Origin: Pseudobacteriovorax antillogorgiicola
GTDB lineage: Bacteria; Bdellovibrionota_B; Oligoflexia; Oligoflexales; Oligoflexaceae
NCBI RefSeq assembly: GCF_900177345.1
Contig: NZ_FWZT01000003.1
Coordinates: 124,001 to 188,000 of the forward strand
DNA length: 64,000 nucleotides
Direction of reading: 5' to 3'
Part shown: in pieces, positions 16,414-26,307 of the stretch
How positions within the stretch are numbered: the stretch's first letter is position 1
Layout: every line of letters starts with the position of its first letter
Made by a program: the position numbers and the translations under genes
The notes under the pieces: generated by a model
What the model saw: only the letters and a program-made list of their open reading frames with translations
The model's database searches: none
Told to the model about the DNA's origin: nothing

Positions 16414-18216
16414 ATGACAGACTTTCCAAACGAAACGACGACTGCTAGCCGACGTCGATTTATAAAGAATGCTATGGCCAGTGGTCTGATTGCTTCTTCA
16501 GGGATCATCAAGCTCGAAGGCTTCACCGCCTTTGCAGCAGAGCAGGAGTTCGATGTCGTTGTCGTTGGCTCTGGAGCTGCTGGAATGACAGCTGCTCTAA
16601 AAGCTGCCCACGAAGGATTGCGCGTGGTCTTAATAGAGAAATCTTCTAAGTTTGGAGGCTCGACCGCTCGGTCTGGGGGTGGTATATGGATTCGAAATAA
16701 CGAAATCCTCGATGAGGTGGGGGTGCAAGATACTCCCGAAGAAGCTTCTGCATACCTAGCCGCAGTTGTAGGTGATGATGTTCCTCAGGCTAAGCAGGCA
16801 GCTTTTCTTCAAGCAGGGCCAGAAATGATTTCGTTTGTCCGGCAAACGACTCCTCTCGATTTTCGTTGGATGAAGGATTATTCTGACTATTATCCCAATT
16901 TCTATGGTGCCAAGCCAGAGGGAGCTTCCATCGAACCAGAGATTTTCGATGGATGCATGTTAGGTGAGGATCGAGACCTCCTCGAACCACCCTATATTCC
17001 CACACCTCCTGGAGTCGTTGTATTTGGTGGAGATTACAAGTGGCTAACTCTAGCAACCGTGACCGGCACCGGCATCGCTACAGGAGCCAAGGCGATTGGT
17101 CGTTTTGTTAAGGCCAAAGCACAGGGAGTCGATCCACTCACCATGGGCCAGGCACTAGCAGCTGGGCTTCGCGTTGGACTAAAGCAAAAGGCAGTCCCAG
17201 TGTGGCTTGAGACTCCGCTCTTAGACCTAAGCCTAGATGAAAAAGGCCATGTGAACGGAGTCGTCGTTGCTCATAAGGGCGTGAATACCTTACTAAAGGC
17301 TAAGTCGGGAGTCATCCTAGCTACTGGTGGATTTGAACGAAATCAAGCTATGCGTAAGGAATATCAAAAAGGCCCTATTGGTATCGATTGGACTTTGGGT
17401 AGCCGGGCTAATGAGGGTGAAGGCATCCTTGCTGGTGAACAAATCGGCGCTGACCTCGAACTCATGGACGATGCCTGGTGGGGACCAACGATTCCTCTTA
17501 CAAAAGATGAACCTTACTTTTGCCTTTCAGAGCGTTCTTTACCTGGAAGCATCATTATTAACGGTAGCGCTCAGCGGTTTGTCAATGAGTCGAGCCCCTA
17601 CCACGACGTTGTCAATGCAATGTACGAACAAGACGTTATTGATGGCGAGCTCCCCATCTGGATGATTACCGATCAGAACTATCGCAATCGCTACCTGTTC
17701 CGTGACGTTCTCCCAGCCCTTCCCTTTCCGAAAGAATGGTATGAAAGTGGAGCAGTCACCCGATCATGGACCCTTAAAGGTTTAGCAAAAAAAATCAAAC
17801 TATCTCCTGAAGCACTTGAAGCAACAGTTGATAGGTTCAACAACTACGCAAAAGAAGGAGTTGATCCCGAGTTTGGCCGCGGCGAGAACGCCTACGATCG
17901 CTATTATGCTGATCCCGGTGTAAGCCCGAACCCAAGCCTAGGGGGCATCTGCCTACCGCCGTTCTATGCTTTCCGTGTGGTGCCAGGAGACTTAGGCACT
18001 AAGGGAGGCTTACGAACCGACGAACGATCACGGGTGTTACGACCCAATGGGTCTCCTATCTCAGGATTATATGCTGCTGGGAATGCGAGTAGCTCTGTTA
18101 TGGGACGGAGTTATGCTGGTGCTGGATCAACGATCGGCCCGGCCATGACCTTTGGTTTTATTGCTGCAAATGACATGGCACAAGCTGCAAGGCGAGACGG
18201 AAGCAATCCAAGTTAG
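16414..18216 (+). CDS. Tat-exported flavoprotein, 3-ketosteroid delta1-dehydrogenase-like
   Basis: 600 residues. The N-terminus carries a twin-arginine signal (SRRRFIK, residues 12-18) ahead of a hydrophobic stretch, so a folded, cofactor-bearing protein in the periplasm is expected. FAD motif VVVVGSGAAG (Gly52/54/57) and 'GGSTARSGGGIW' at 81-92. KstD-type marks are 'DYYPNFYGAKPEGASIEP', 'FVNESSPYHD' with Tyr396 and 'GRSYAGAGSTIGPAMTFG' with Tyr567 and Gly571, which correspond to known active-site residues in this family. The reaction would be delta1-dehydrogenation of a 3-ketosteroid, or a related reaction of the FAD-dependent fumarate-reductase superfamily. No other steroid genes are nearby. 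Confidence 0.8.
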   Translation: MTDFPNETTTASRRRFIKNAMASGLIASSGIIKLEGFTAFAAEQEFDVVVVGSGAAGMTAALKAAHEGLRVVLIEKSSKFGGSTARSGGGIWIRNNEILDEVGVQDTPEEASAYLAAVVGDDVPQAKQAAFLQAGPEMISFVRQTTPLDFRWMKDYSDYYPNFYGAKPEGASIEPEIFDGCMLGEDRDLLEPPYIPTPPGVVVFGGDYKWLTLATVTGTGIATGAKAIGRFVKAKAQGVDPLTMGQALAAGLRVGLKQKAVPVWLETPLLDLSLDEKGHVNGVVVAHKGVNTLLKAKSGVILATGGFERNQAMRKEYQKGPIGIDWTLGSRANEGEGILAGEQIGADLELMDDAWWGPTIPLTKDEPYFCLSERSLPGSIIINGSAQRFVNESSPYHDVVNAMYEQDVIDGELPIWMITDQNYRNRYLFRDVLPALPFPKEWYESGAVTRSWTLKGLAKKIKLSPEALEATVDRFNNYAKEGVDPEFGRGENAYDRYYADPGVSPNPSLGGICLPPFYAFRVVPGDLGTKGGLRTDERSRVLRPNGSPISGLYAAGNASSSVMGRSYAGAGSTIGPAMTFGFIAANDMAQAARRDGSNPS

Positions 18217-18241
18217 GTCTCCGGAGCATAACGATCTTAGA

Positions 18242-18278
18242 AAATAGCTGCGAGAATAGCCTCGCGGCTATTTTTTTA
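18242..18278 (+). terminator. strong intrinsic terminator
   Basis: A 13-bp stem with one U.G pair (AAATAGC-T-GCGAG / CTCGC-G-GCTATTT), 6-nt loop, followed by seven T. Located 25 bases after the flavoprotein stop. Confidence 0.85.
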
Positions 18279-18461
18279 CCTAATTCACGCCATTAGTACA
18301 CACAAAAGTTCGGCTCTGAAAGAAATTATTGTAAAACAATCAAATAGTTCCAATCTTTCATAGGCATTTTTCAAACAATATCGTATGACTATGTCCAGCT
18401 CATTTTGCCATCCATAGGCAATTTGGCACCATGTCGAGTCAATCATGGAAAGGACATCACC

Positions 18462-20618
18462 GTGCAACGCAAAAAACACTGGCTTGCAATTGCTGCAGCC
18501 ACCTACTTAAGCTCATGCGCTACCACAGAAAAACAAGTCATCCCGGCAACGGGTAGTGAGCAGATTGCTCAAAACACTCTGATTCAAGAATGGCAAGGCC
18601 CCTACCAAGGCGTACCAGCCTTCGATAAGATGAATCTCGATGATCTGATGCCAGCGTTTGACTATCTTACTGCGCAGCACCTAGAACGAATTGATATGAT
18701 CGCTAGTAACTCCAAAGCCCCAACTTTTGAAAACACCATTGTGGCTCTTGAGAAGGCTGATCGGGATATGGGTCGGCTTTTTACCTACTACGGAATCTGG
18801 GCAGCTAATAAGTCGTCCCCAGAATTCCGTAACATTCAACGGCAGCTAGTACCTAAACTTTCTGCTTACAATTCTAAAATCACTCAAAACCAGAAGCTGT
18901 TTGATCGCGTTAAAGCAGTTCACGAAAGCAAAGCTGTCAAGCAAATGGGTCAAGAAGAGCAGCGCCTTGTATCCCTGGTTTACGATCGATTTGCTCGCAA
19001 TGGCGCTACGCTGAATAGCAAGGACAAAGAGCGTTTTGCAGCAATCAATCGCCAACTCGCAGAACTCTACGTACAATTTGGCAATAACATTCTCGCTGAC
19101 GAAGAAAACTATATTCTTTATCTTAAGAAAGATCAGCTTTCTGGATTGCCAGAGTCTTTTGTAAAGAGTGCATCCGCAATCGCAGAGAAGAATGGCAAGC
19201 CTGGACTTTACGCGATTACCAACACCCGTTCATCCATGGACCCTTTTCTACGCTTCTCCACAGAGCGTGCCCTGCGGGAAAAAGTCTGGAATAACTACTA
19301 TAACCGCGGCGATAACAACGACGAAAATGACAACAATCAGATCATCTCTCAGATCTTGAAGCTTCGTCACGAGCGGGTCCAGCTTTTGGGTTACAAAAAC
19401 TTCGCTAGCTGGCGCTTAGAGAATCGTATGGCGAAGACTCCAGAGCAAGCGGAAGCATTGCTCTTAAAAGTATGGCCAGCAGCGATCAATCGTGTCGAGG
19501 AAGAAGTTCGAGACATGCAAGCCATCGCAGATGCAGAAAAAGCGAATATCAAGATAAAGCCATGGGACTATCGCTTCTACGCTGAAAAAGTGCGCCTGAA
19601 AAAGTACGATATCGATTCTAATGAAGTGAAGAAGTACCTCCAGCTTGATAACTTGACTGACGCTATGTTCTATGTTGCTGGCCGCCTTTTCGATTTCCGT
19701 TTCACCCCAGTGAAAGAAGGAAGTGTGCCGGTATTCCATCCCGATGTGAACGTCTGGGAAGTGACAAAGATTTCCACTGACGAACACGTTGGCTTATGGT
19801 ACCTCGATCCCTATGCAAGGCCAGGCAAACGTTCTGGTGCTTGGGCGACCAGCTACCGAAGCCACACCAATATGGATGGCAAAGCTACCAATGTGCTGTC
19901 TTCAAATAACTCAAACTTTGTTAAAGCAGCGCCGGGTGAACCCATTCTGGTGTCATGGGATGATGCCAATACATTCTTCCATGAGTTTGGTCATGCCCTG
20001 CACTTCTTAGCATCCAACGTTAAGTACCCAACACTCAATGGCGGTGTCCGTGACTATACCGAGTTTCAATCGCAACTCCTAGAGCGATGGCTGTTGACTG
20101 ATGAAGTCATCAATCGCTATTTGAAACACTATAAAACTGGCAAGCCAATGCCAGCTAGTCTGATTAAAAAGATCAAACAGGCTTCGAACTTCAACCAGGG
20201 GTTTGGAACAACTGAATATTTAGCATCCGCTATTATCGACTTAAAACTCCACACTACTGACCCAGAAGGTATCGACCCTCGCAAATTCGAAAAGGAAACT
20301 TTGGCAGGGTTAGGAATGCCCGAAGAATTGGTGATGCGCCATCGTACACCACACTTTGGCCACGTCTTCTCCGGCGAAGGCTATGCTGCTGGCTATTACG
20401 GTTACCTTTGGGCTGAGGTACTTACCTCAGATGCAGCAGAAGCGTTCCAAGCTGCCCCAGGTGGTTTCTATGACAAAGATCTTGGTCAACGATTGGTGAA
20501 GTACCTTTTTGCTCCACGCAACGCCATAGATCCTAACGAAGCCTACCGTCTCTTCCGCGGTAAAGACCCTAAAGCAGAGTCTTTGATGCGAGACCGTGGC
20601 TTCATCGACAGCCACTAA
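18462..20618 (+). CDS. dcp: M3-family peptidyl-dipeptidase Dcp, lipoprotein form
   Basis: 718 residues from a GTG start with AAAGGA ahead. A signal peptide ends in LSSC, so the enzyme is membrane-anchored in the periplasm. Zinc site HEFGH (His507-His511) plus the downstream Glu in 'DYTEFQSQLLERWL' are intact. 'YARPGKRSGAW' and the C-terminal 'HTPHFGHVFSGEGYAAGYYGYLW' (as HRTPHFGHVF...) are typical of the Dcp branch. The enzyme removes dipeptides from the C-terminus of peptides, probably for nutrient use. Single gene with strong terminators on both sides. Confidence 0.93.
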   Translation: MQRKKHWLAIAAATYLSSCATTEKQVIPATGSEQIAQNTLIQEWQGPYQGVPAFDKMNLDDLMPAFDYLTAQHLERIDMIASNSKAPTFENTIVALEKADRDMGRLFTYYGIWAANKSSPEFRNIQRQLVPKLSAYNSKITQNQKLFDRVKAVHESKAVKQMGQEEQRLVSLVYDRFARNGATLNSKDKERFAAINRQLAELYVQFGNNILADEENYILYLKKDQLSGLPESFVKSASAIAEKNGKPGLYAITNTRSSMDPFLRFSTERALREKVWNNYYNRGDNNDENDNNQIISQILKLRHERVQLLGYKNFASWRLENRMAKTPEQAEALLLKVWPAAINRVEEEVRDMQAIADAEKANIKIKPWDYRFYAEKVRLKKYDIDSNEVKKYLQLDNLTDAMFYVAGRLFDFRFTPVKEGSVPVFHPDVNVWEVTKISTDEHVGLWYLDPYARPGKRSGAWATSYRSHTNMDGKATNVLSSNNSNFVKAAPGEPILVSWDDANTFFHEFGHALHFLASNVKYPTLNGGVRDYTEFQSQLLERWLLTDEVINRYLKHYKTGKPMPASLIKKIKQASNFNQGFGTTEYLASAIIDLKLHTTDPEGIDPRKFEKETLAGLGMPEELVMRHRTPHFGHVFSGEGYAAGYYGYLWAEVLTSDAAEAFQAAPGGFYDKDLGQRLVKYLFAPRNAIDPNEAYRLFRGKDPKAESLMRDRGFIDSH

Positions 20619-20635
20619 TTTCTAACTTTTCATGC

Positions 20636-20673
20636 AAAAACCCCCTGCGGATCGATTCCGCAGGGGGTTTTTA
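20636..20673. terminator. bidirectional intrinsic terminator
   Basis: AAAAACCCCCTGCGG/CCGCAGGGGGTTTTT with a 9-base loop. It lies between the convergent Dcp gene (+) and DUF1552 gene (-) and has T-runs on both strands. Confidence 0.9.
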
Positions 20674-20690
20674 ATTTTTGCGCCTCGAAC

Positions 20691-22007
20691 TTAGATGCCT
20701 ATAGGCGAGATTCCGTCACCACCGATCGCAGAAAGGTCTGCTTTTCCAGAAGCTGACATGCCATCAGCTAGCTGACGCCACAAATTGCGATTGGTTTGAC
20801 CATTGACATTGATAATGCCACTTTTTGAAATCGCGCCACCAAGACTACCATAAACCGCACAAGGGATGTTAGCGGTAGGGTGACCCGTGCTGAATCCACC
20901 ACTAGGGCTATCTGCATGAGCACCACCCTCACTCATATAGACCACAGCTGAGCGATCAAGGATGTTGTAGTCACCTTCCGACAAGCGATTCGCAAGCTTG
21001 GCAACACGGCTTTGAACTCCTGAAGTAAAGGCCTTAAAGGAGGCGCCACCATCTTGTCCACCATTACCGTGGATTAAGTTATGCTGAGGATCGGTGTTGT
21101 TATTTAAAAAGGAAACCACAACAACCTGAGCCATATCACAAGCCATCAGTTGATAGGCAACTTCAAGCATGTCTTCATGCTTTGCTTCCACGGAGCTACC
21201 ACCGCTGAGTGGAGCATTTTTATTACAGGTAGCCGCTTCAAATCTGCTTCCTGGCTCTCCAGCACCACCACCGCCGTTGGAGTTACCCGGATCGGAAGGG
21301 TTGCCACCGCCATCATTACCGCCACCATCGCTACCATTATTGCCATTCTTCGCTTCTTCTTGCTTTACAATTTCGGCATAATGATTCTGCAAGTGGTGCA
21401 GGTAGTTATCGAAAAGCTCCTTATCTTGGCCTAGAAGACTCCTCAAACGCTTCACATCATCGAGACAAGGGTCAAGCATATTCTTACGGCCAGACTCAAT
21501 CAATGCTAGATCATAGCTGTTAACACTCTGCAAGGAGCGCCCAAAGAACGATCTCATTGCTAACGAAGGATCTTCGATCGCATTGATGGGGTTACCAGCT
21601 GAGTCGATAGCGTAGTGGCGGTTGCCAACATCGATACCAAGGTATTTAATATCGTTATTGGAAAGTCCAAGGCTGGTAAAGAACGATGGAACCCGGCTCT
21701 TCTGGTCTTTTGAGAAACTCAAAAGGGACATCTCACCAGCATGCCAATCACCATGAGCCCTGGTCACTTCAAAGTCGAGACCTTGCAAGATTGCCGTTTG
21801 CGCTTTAGCTTTAGAGCCTAATCCCATTTGTAGGGCTGCCGCAGTATCCTGCGAGTTGTGATGACCGTTAGGATTGGTACAGATTAATATTTTCTTTCGT
21901 CCTTCCGCACCAAATGCTCTGGTTGACTGGAAGGTTCGCCATAAGGCTGCTGCTACTAAAGTGTGGCTAGCGTAATTAAAAAAGTGTCGTCGCGATAATT
22001 TTGTCAT
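20691..22007 (-). CDS. DUF1552-type exported protein
   Basis: 438 residues. The N-terminus has a twin-arginine-like signal (LSRRHFFN) and a hydrophobic stretch ending near 'STRAFGAEG'. Conserved features of the DUF1552 family are visible: 'CTNPNGHHNSQD', 'GLDFEVTRAHGDWHAGEMS' and 'AYQLMACDMAQVVVVSFL'. Residues about 218-250 are an Asn/Gly/Pro-rich linker. In planctomycetes and myxobacteria DUF1552 genes sit beside DUF1588/1592 cytochrome-like genes, as here, with 14 bases between them. ATG with GGGAG upstream. Biochemical function is not established. Confidence 0.8.
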   Translation of the reverse strand: MTKLSRRHFFNYASHTLVAAALWRTFQSTRAFGAEGRKKILICTNPNGHHNSQDTAAALQMGLGSKAKAQTAILQGLDFEVTRAHGDWHAGEMSLLSFSKDQKSRVPSFFTSLGLSNNDIKYLGIDVGNRHYAIDSAGNPINAIEDPSLAMRSFFGRSLQSVNSYDLALIESGRKNMLDPCLDDVKRLRSLLGQDKELFDNYLHHLQNHYAEIVKQEEAKNGNNGSDGGGNDGGGNPSDPGNSNGGGGAGEPGSRFEAATCNKNAPLSGGSSVEAKHEDMLEVAYQLMACDMAQVVVVSFLNNNTDPQHNLIHGNGGQDGGASFKAFTSGVQSRVAKLANRLSEGDYNILDRSAVVYMSEGGAHADSPSGGFSTGHPTANIPCAVYGSLGGAISKSGIINVNGQTNRNLWRQLADGMSASGKADLSAIGGDGISPIGI

Positions 22008-22021
22008 GATCAGGCTCCCGA

Positions 22022-23782
22022 TTATTTAGTGTGCAATGAACGTTGTACAATCAGCTCAACAAACAGCTTGTCAAATTCCAGTTCCGTACTGATGGATCGC
22101 TTGTAGGCGTTCGCAATCGTACAGGTGTCCTGCTCCTTCTCTAAACGTCCATAAACCATTCTGAAGGCCTGAACAGCCAAGCAAACCTCGACCTCCTTCG
22201 TATCTTTTAACGTTTCACTGAGACCAGCCACTCCGGAAAAAGGCTTTCCGTTCTTACTTTCCATAGAAACCAAAAGACTTCCTGGAAGGTTGGCCATCAC
22301 AGCGAAGCCGTGATCATCCTGGGTTCTGATGCGTCCGTCAGATCCAACGTTTTCCATACCAAAACCTGGCCCGTTGACTACGGAATGGCAACCGGCACAG
22401 GTGCCAAAGTTTGTCGCTTCATCGAAAGCATCAATAACGCTTTTCTCTTTATCAAACTTCGTATTCGCAACCACATCCGCAATATTCTCTGGTGTTTCTA
22501 GGGTTTGACACAGAAACTTCTCCATGATTTCCTTACCGCGCTTCGGTGGGTTAGTGGTTTCCAAGTTACTAGATACCACAGCAACGCTCGGCTGGGACGC
22601 CAGACCTTTTCGATCTGCGGGGAACTGAAGTGGCATCATCCCATTGGGCAGACCATCTACATTAGAGCTGCTGGGGCTTAGGTTATAAACGTTAGCAAAG
22701 GCCTGATTACCAACAGTAAAATCAGCATCGAAGATATCCGAGAACTTATTTTGACCAGAACGGACAAGATAGTATAGGAAGCCCGCGGACTCCTCTTTCA
22801 AGCTCGCCTTCACATCATCAGTGATATCCATGTTTCCAGCAGCAGCAAAGTCTTTGCGATCAATTTTCTTAGTGGTAAGCCATGCTTCAGTGAATCGCTT
22901 CACTCCATCATAGAACATTGGATCTGCAATCATAGCTTCAGCCTGAGAGCGAATTGAATTAGCAGAGTTCAAGCGTCCATTATTGGCCAGACTCACTAAC
23001 TCAGCAGATGGGGGCCCAGCCCAAAGGCTATCAGCAAGGATCGAAGCCACTTCCCAGCTATCGAGCGTACCGTCAAGGCCAAGTTGCTTTCGATAAAGAA
23101 AGTTATGGGATAGCAAGAGCCGTTCAGCAAGAATCGCAAAGCCGTCAGCATCTGCGCCGAAGGTATTAACGTTAGCCATCTCTCGTTGAATGGTCTCCCC
23201 GTCGATTTTCATCCGCCAAAGTTTTGGCAGATTTTCTTCTAGCCAGTCTTGGATACAAGCCTTAGCATCCTTGCCACAGTTGATCACATTAGCGGCAAGT
23301 TCCTCTCTCACCTGCTTGGCAACCCGACCATTAACATCGAGGTATCGCTCCAGGCGTTCTTTCGAAAGTTTGTTGAATTGGCTAAAATGATCAAAGCCTA
23401 AGACTTCCACGGTGTCAGTTGGCAGGTTAAGCATGAGGATTTCATCATCAAGATCGATTCCAAAGGCATCCTCTGCACCGCTAATGTATTCCTGAGCCGT
23501 AATCAAACGAACCTCTGGCCTGCCTTGAGACTCAGTGCAGCTATCCTTGCTAATATCGTTTAGGATCATACCAAAGATGCCGTTCTGCATCTCGGCGTCA
23601 AAGCTTTCAGCCTCCTTGGTAGAAACCTCTTCGAACTCTTGATTGCCCACCTTTGCTCCAGATGGCTTATCATCACTATTCCTAGTAAGAAAAGCGCCTG
23701 GTCTTTGAGAGCAGGATTGATTGAGAGCGCCCATTCCCAAACCAATCATAAGTGCGTTTATAAGAAATCTATTGAGAGCCAT
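22022..23782 (-). CDS. DUF1588/DUF1592-type lipoprotein with one heme c site
   Basis: 586 residues from ATG at 23782 (GGAG 9 bases ahead); a longer reading to 23833 has no ribosome site. A signal peptide ends in LNQSC, a lipobox. The C-terminal third shows 'NFGTCAGCHSVVNGPGFGMENVGSDG', split here as CAGCHS (heme c ligand CxxCH) and 'PGFGMENVG', the DUF1588 signature. The central 'RFTEAWL' segment fits DUF1592. A periplasmic redox protein working with the DUF1552 partner encoded just downstream is likely; the substrate is unknown. Confidence 0.8.
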   Translation of the reverse strand: MALNRFLINALMIGLGMGALNQSCSQRPGAFLTRNSDDKPSGAKVGNQEFEEVSTKEAESFDAEMQNGIFGMILNDISKDSCTESQGRPEVRLITAQEYISGAEDAFGIDLDDEILMLNLPTDTVEVLGFDHFSQFNKLSKERLERYLDVNGRVAKQVREELAANVINCGKDAKACIQDWLEENLPKLWRMKIDGETIQREMANVNTFGADADGFAILAERLLLSHNFLYRKQLGLDGTLDSWEVASILADSLWAGPPSAELVSLANNGRLNSANSIRSQAEAMIADPMFYDGVKRFTEAWLTTKKIDRKDFAAAGNMDITDDVKASLKEESAGFLYYLVRSGQNKFSDIFDADFTVGNQAFANVYNLSPSSSNVDGLPNGMMPLQFPADRKGLASQPSVAVVSSNLETTNPPKRGKEIMEKFLCQTLETPENIADVVANTKFDKEKSVIDAFDEATNFGTCAGCHSVVNGPGFGMENVGSDGRIRTQDDHGFAVMANLPGSLLVSMESKNGKPFSGVAGLSETLKDTKEVEVCLAVQAFRMVYGRLEKEQDTCTIANAYKRSISTELEFDKLFVELIVQRSLHTK

Positions 23783-24084
23783 TCGTATCCACTCCGTTAT
23801 GTTTGCTACACAGACAACACCGTGACTATGCAAACGTCACACCCAAGTTTTACCCCCAAGGCAGATTTTTTATTCCCATAATATCAGTTATTTATAATGT
23901 GATAGGCGGGAGGGCCAGATGGTAAGAATTGGTATCTGGTTCACAGCCAGAGCCCATAATTAGTAATTTTTACGATATGTTATATAGATCGACACAGTTT
24001 TGTGACCTCAAATATACGCGCTTTTCCCAGGATCGTCCTAAGTCCCTGTTTTGAGGATACCAGCTGCTATAGCCCCACCATGAA
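23783..24084. other. 302-bp gap between the OtsAB gene and the DUF1588 operon
   Basis: AT-rich around 23860-23990 on the side of the DUF1588 gene, where its promoter should be. A weak hairpin with arms AGCCCC/GGGGCT follows the OtsAB stop on the minus strand. No gene or RNA is recognised. Confidence 0.5.
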
Positions 24085-26307
24085 CTAACTGGCCTGAGAG
24101 GGGCTTTCTTCAAACTTGTCCAGAAGGTCGTTCAGAAATTCATAGAGATCGTCTGGCGACTTCAGATAGTATTTCGAAAACGGATTCTCGGAACCAATAT
24201 GAATTGAAATATTATGATCGATATGGACCCGATGCATATCTTCATCGGTGGTATCATCACCAATAGTCAAGAAGCTGTCTTTTTCTGACGACCACTCCAA
24301 GCTCTTGAGAAGGAATTCAACGGCAAAGCCCTTATGAACCAGGCTTGGTCTTATCTCGACAGTCTTATTACCATGATAAACGGACCAAGACGTCTTGTTG
24401 AGCATTTGCTCTAGGCTGTCAGCGAGAATATGAGCTTGTTGATCAGCAAAATCAGGTTCTGATTCTCTGTAGTGCCAGACGATGCAAGTTTCCTTAGCTT
24501 CGATGTGACTTCTAGGAACAACCTTCTGGCACGACTCTAGCAGATCTAGAATCTCAGCTTGGAGAGATTTAATATCACCACCTGAGAACGCAATAGATTT
24601 TTCCCAAGTTCCATCTTCTGGAAAGCGAATAAAAGAGCCGTGTTCGGCGGCAATAGGAACTTTATAAGAGGTGAGGTATTCATCGCAAAAATCCTTAGGT
24701 CTTCCAGTGACGATGGCAACATCAAACATGCTGCTAGCCGCCAGTCGCCCCATAAAGCGGTCAAGTCTTTGATCGGGTACTGCCATCTCTGGTCTATCTT
24801 GGATAGGAGCAAGAGTTCCGTCATAGTCAAGAAATAGATGAATTTTCTGCTTTGAACTTAGCTTATCGATTAAGTCTTCACGATTTCTTTGGTTAAGATA
24901 GATCGATTTGGATCGGGCCCCATCTTCGTGTTGTGACCATGCCTCTAGGTAATTCTGAGCCCAATAGCGATTATCATGCTCCTCCATTCTTTTTCGGAGG
25001 GCTGTCATTCTTTCCTGACGTTCCTCACGCCCCATCTGTAGGGCCTTATTGAAGGTATGAGCAACATTTTCTATATCGTAGGGATTCACCTGCAAGGCTT
25101 CTCCCATCTCGCTGGCTGAACCAGCAAACTCACTTAGCACCAAGCAGCCGTCTGAATCCGTTCGCGATACAACATACTCTTTGCAAACAAGATTCAATCC
25201 ATCTCGTAGGGGCGTTACCACCATAACATCTGCTTTCTGATAGAGATCGATAACCTCAGCAGTAGGAATGGACCGAAAGATATACTCTACTGGTATATAG
25301 TCGGTACTTGAGACTTTACCGTTGATATTGCCCACAAGGCGTTCAACTTGATTCCGTATCTCTGCATAGGAATCAACATCTTGGCGGCTGGGAACACAAA
25401 TTTGTGTGAGCCGTGCTTTGCCGATATATTCAGGATAAAGGTCTAGAAACCGTGCGAAGGAAGTCAATCGCTCAGGAATACCTTTAGTGTAGTCCAAGCG
25501 GTCAATTCCTAAAAAAGTAACCCTTTCCTTATCACTCAGCTTAGCGGGAGGTGGTGTCTCCTGCGGATGGGGTTTGCTAAAGGCACCGAAATCAACTCCC
25601 AAAGGATGGGCGCTGACTTTGATCGATCGATCGTCGTGATTGATTTCGTTGATCTTGGTTTTTGCTCCTAGGACTCGCTTCACCGTTGCCATGAAGTGCC
25701 GGACATAGTCGTTGGTATGGAATCCTATATAGTCGGCTCCGAGGAGACCACACATCAACTCCTGTCTTCTAGGAATCGCACTAAAAATCTCGCTTGATGG
25801 GAATGGAATATGGTGGAAGTAGGAGATCTTCAACTTGCTATCATGCTCTCTCAAAATCTGTGGTAAAAGCATCAATTGATAGTCATGAATCCAGATCCAA
25901 TCGTCTGGTTGTAGTATTTCGATGATTTTTTCCGCAAACTGTTGGTTAACCTTCTGATAGGAATCCCAATGATTGTCTGAAATACTCATCGACGCGAGGA
26001 AGTTATGAAACAGAGGCCAGAGTGTGTCATTGGCATAGCCACTATAATAACGATCATAGATATTAGGATCTAATTCAACATTGACAAAGCCTTCATCGAG
26101 AAGTTTCTTTGTGAGTTCCTGATCCCCATTTTCAATCTGCCCCAAGTGCCCAACCCAGAGAGAGTCAGCTTCGTGATGGATCACATTGAGACCCCTTACC
26201 AAGCCGCCACTGCTTCTTTGCAAGGTTGGTTCCTGGTCATCGTCCCCCTGTCGGATCGAAACAGGAAGGCGATTGGATACTAAAATTTGCCTTTTGGGTT
26301 TAGTCAT
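24085..26307 (-). CDS. otsA-otsB: trehalose-6-phosphate synthase/phosphatase fusion
   Basis: 740 residues, starting at the second of two ATG codons (26319, 26307), which has a GAG 7 bases before it. Residues about 1-470 form a GT20 OtsA domain: 'SNRLPVSI', '[12 protein letters not shown]', '[12 protein letters not shown]', '[15 protein letters not shown]' and '[12 protein letters not shown]' (as [12 protein letters not shown]). Residues about 485-730 form a HAD-type OtsB phosphatase with '[11 protein letters not shown]' and 'GDDTTDEDM'. It converts UDP-glucose and glucose-6-phosphate to trehalose, an osmoprotectant. The gene overlaps the upstream GH15 gene, so both are co-translated. Confidence 0.93.
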   Translation of the reverse strand: MTKPKRQILVSNRLPVSIRQGDDDQEPTLQRSSGGLVRGLNVIHHEADSLWVGHLGQIENGDQELTKKLLDEGFVNVELDPNIYDRYYSGYANDTLWPLFHNFLASMSISDNHWDSYQKVNQQFAEKIIEILQPDDWIWIHDYQLMLLPQILREHDSKLKISYFHHIPFPSSEIFSAIPRRQELMCGLLGADYIGFHTNDYVRHFMATVKRVLGAKTKINEINHDDRSIKVSAHPLGVDFGAFSKPHPQETPPPAKLSDKERVTFLGIDRLDYTKGIPERLTSFARFLDLYPEYIGKARLTQICVPSRQDVDSYAEIRNQVERLVGNINGKVSSTDYIPVEYIFRSIPTAEVIDLYQKADVMVVTPLRDGLNLVCKEYVVSRTDSDGCLVLSEFAGSASEMGEALQVNPYDIENVAHTFNKALQMGREERQERMTALRKRMEEHDNRYWAQNYLEAWSQHEDGARSKSIYLNQRNREDLIDKLSSKQKIHLFLDYDGTLAPIQDRPEMAVPDQRLDRFMGRLAASSMFDVAIVTGRPKDFCDEYLTSYKVPIAAEHGSFIRFPEDGTWEKSIAFSGGDIKSLQAEILDLLESCQKVVPRSHIEAKETCIVWHYRESEPDFADQQAHILADSLEQMLNKTSWSVYHGNKTVEIRPSLVHKGFAVEFLLKSLEWSSEKDSFLTIGDDTTDEDMHRVHIDHNISIHIGSENPFSKYYLKSPDDLYEFLNDLLDKFEESPSQAS

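Noticed and set aside
21146-21434. Alternative readings in the DUF1552 low-complexity linker
   Set aside because: Frames of the GGN/GGA-rich DNA stay open by composition alone.
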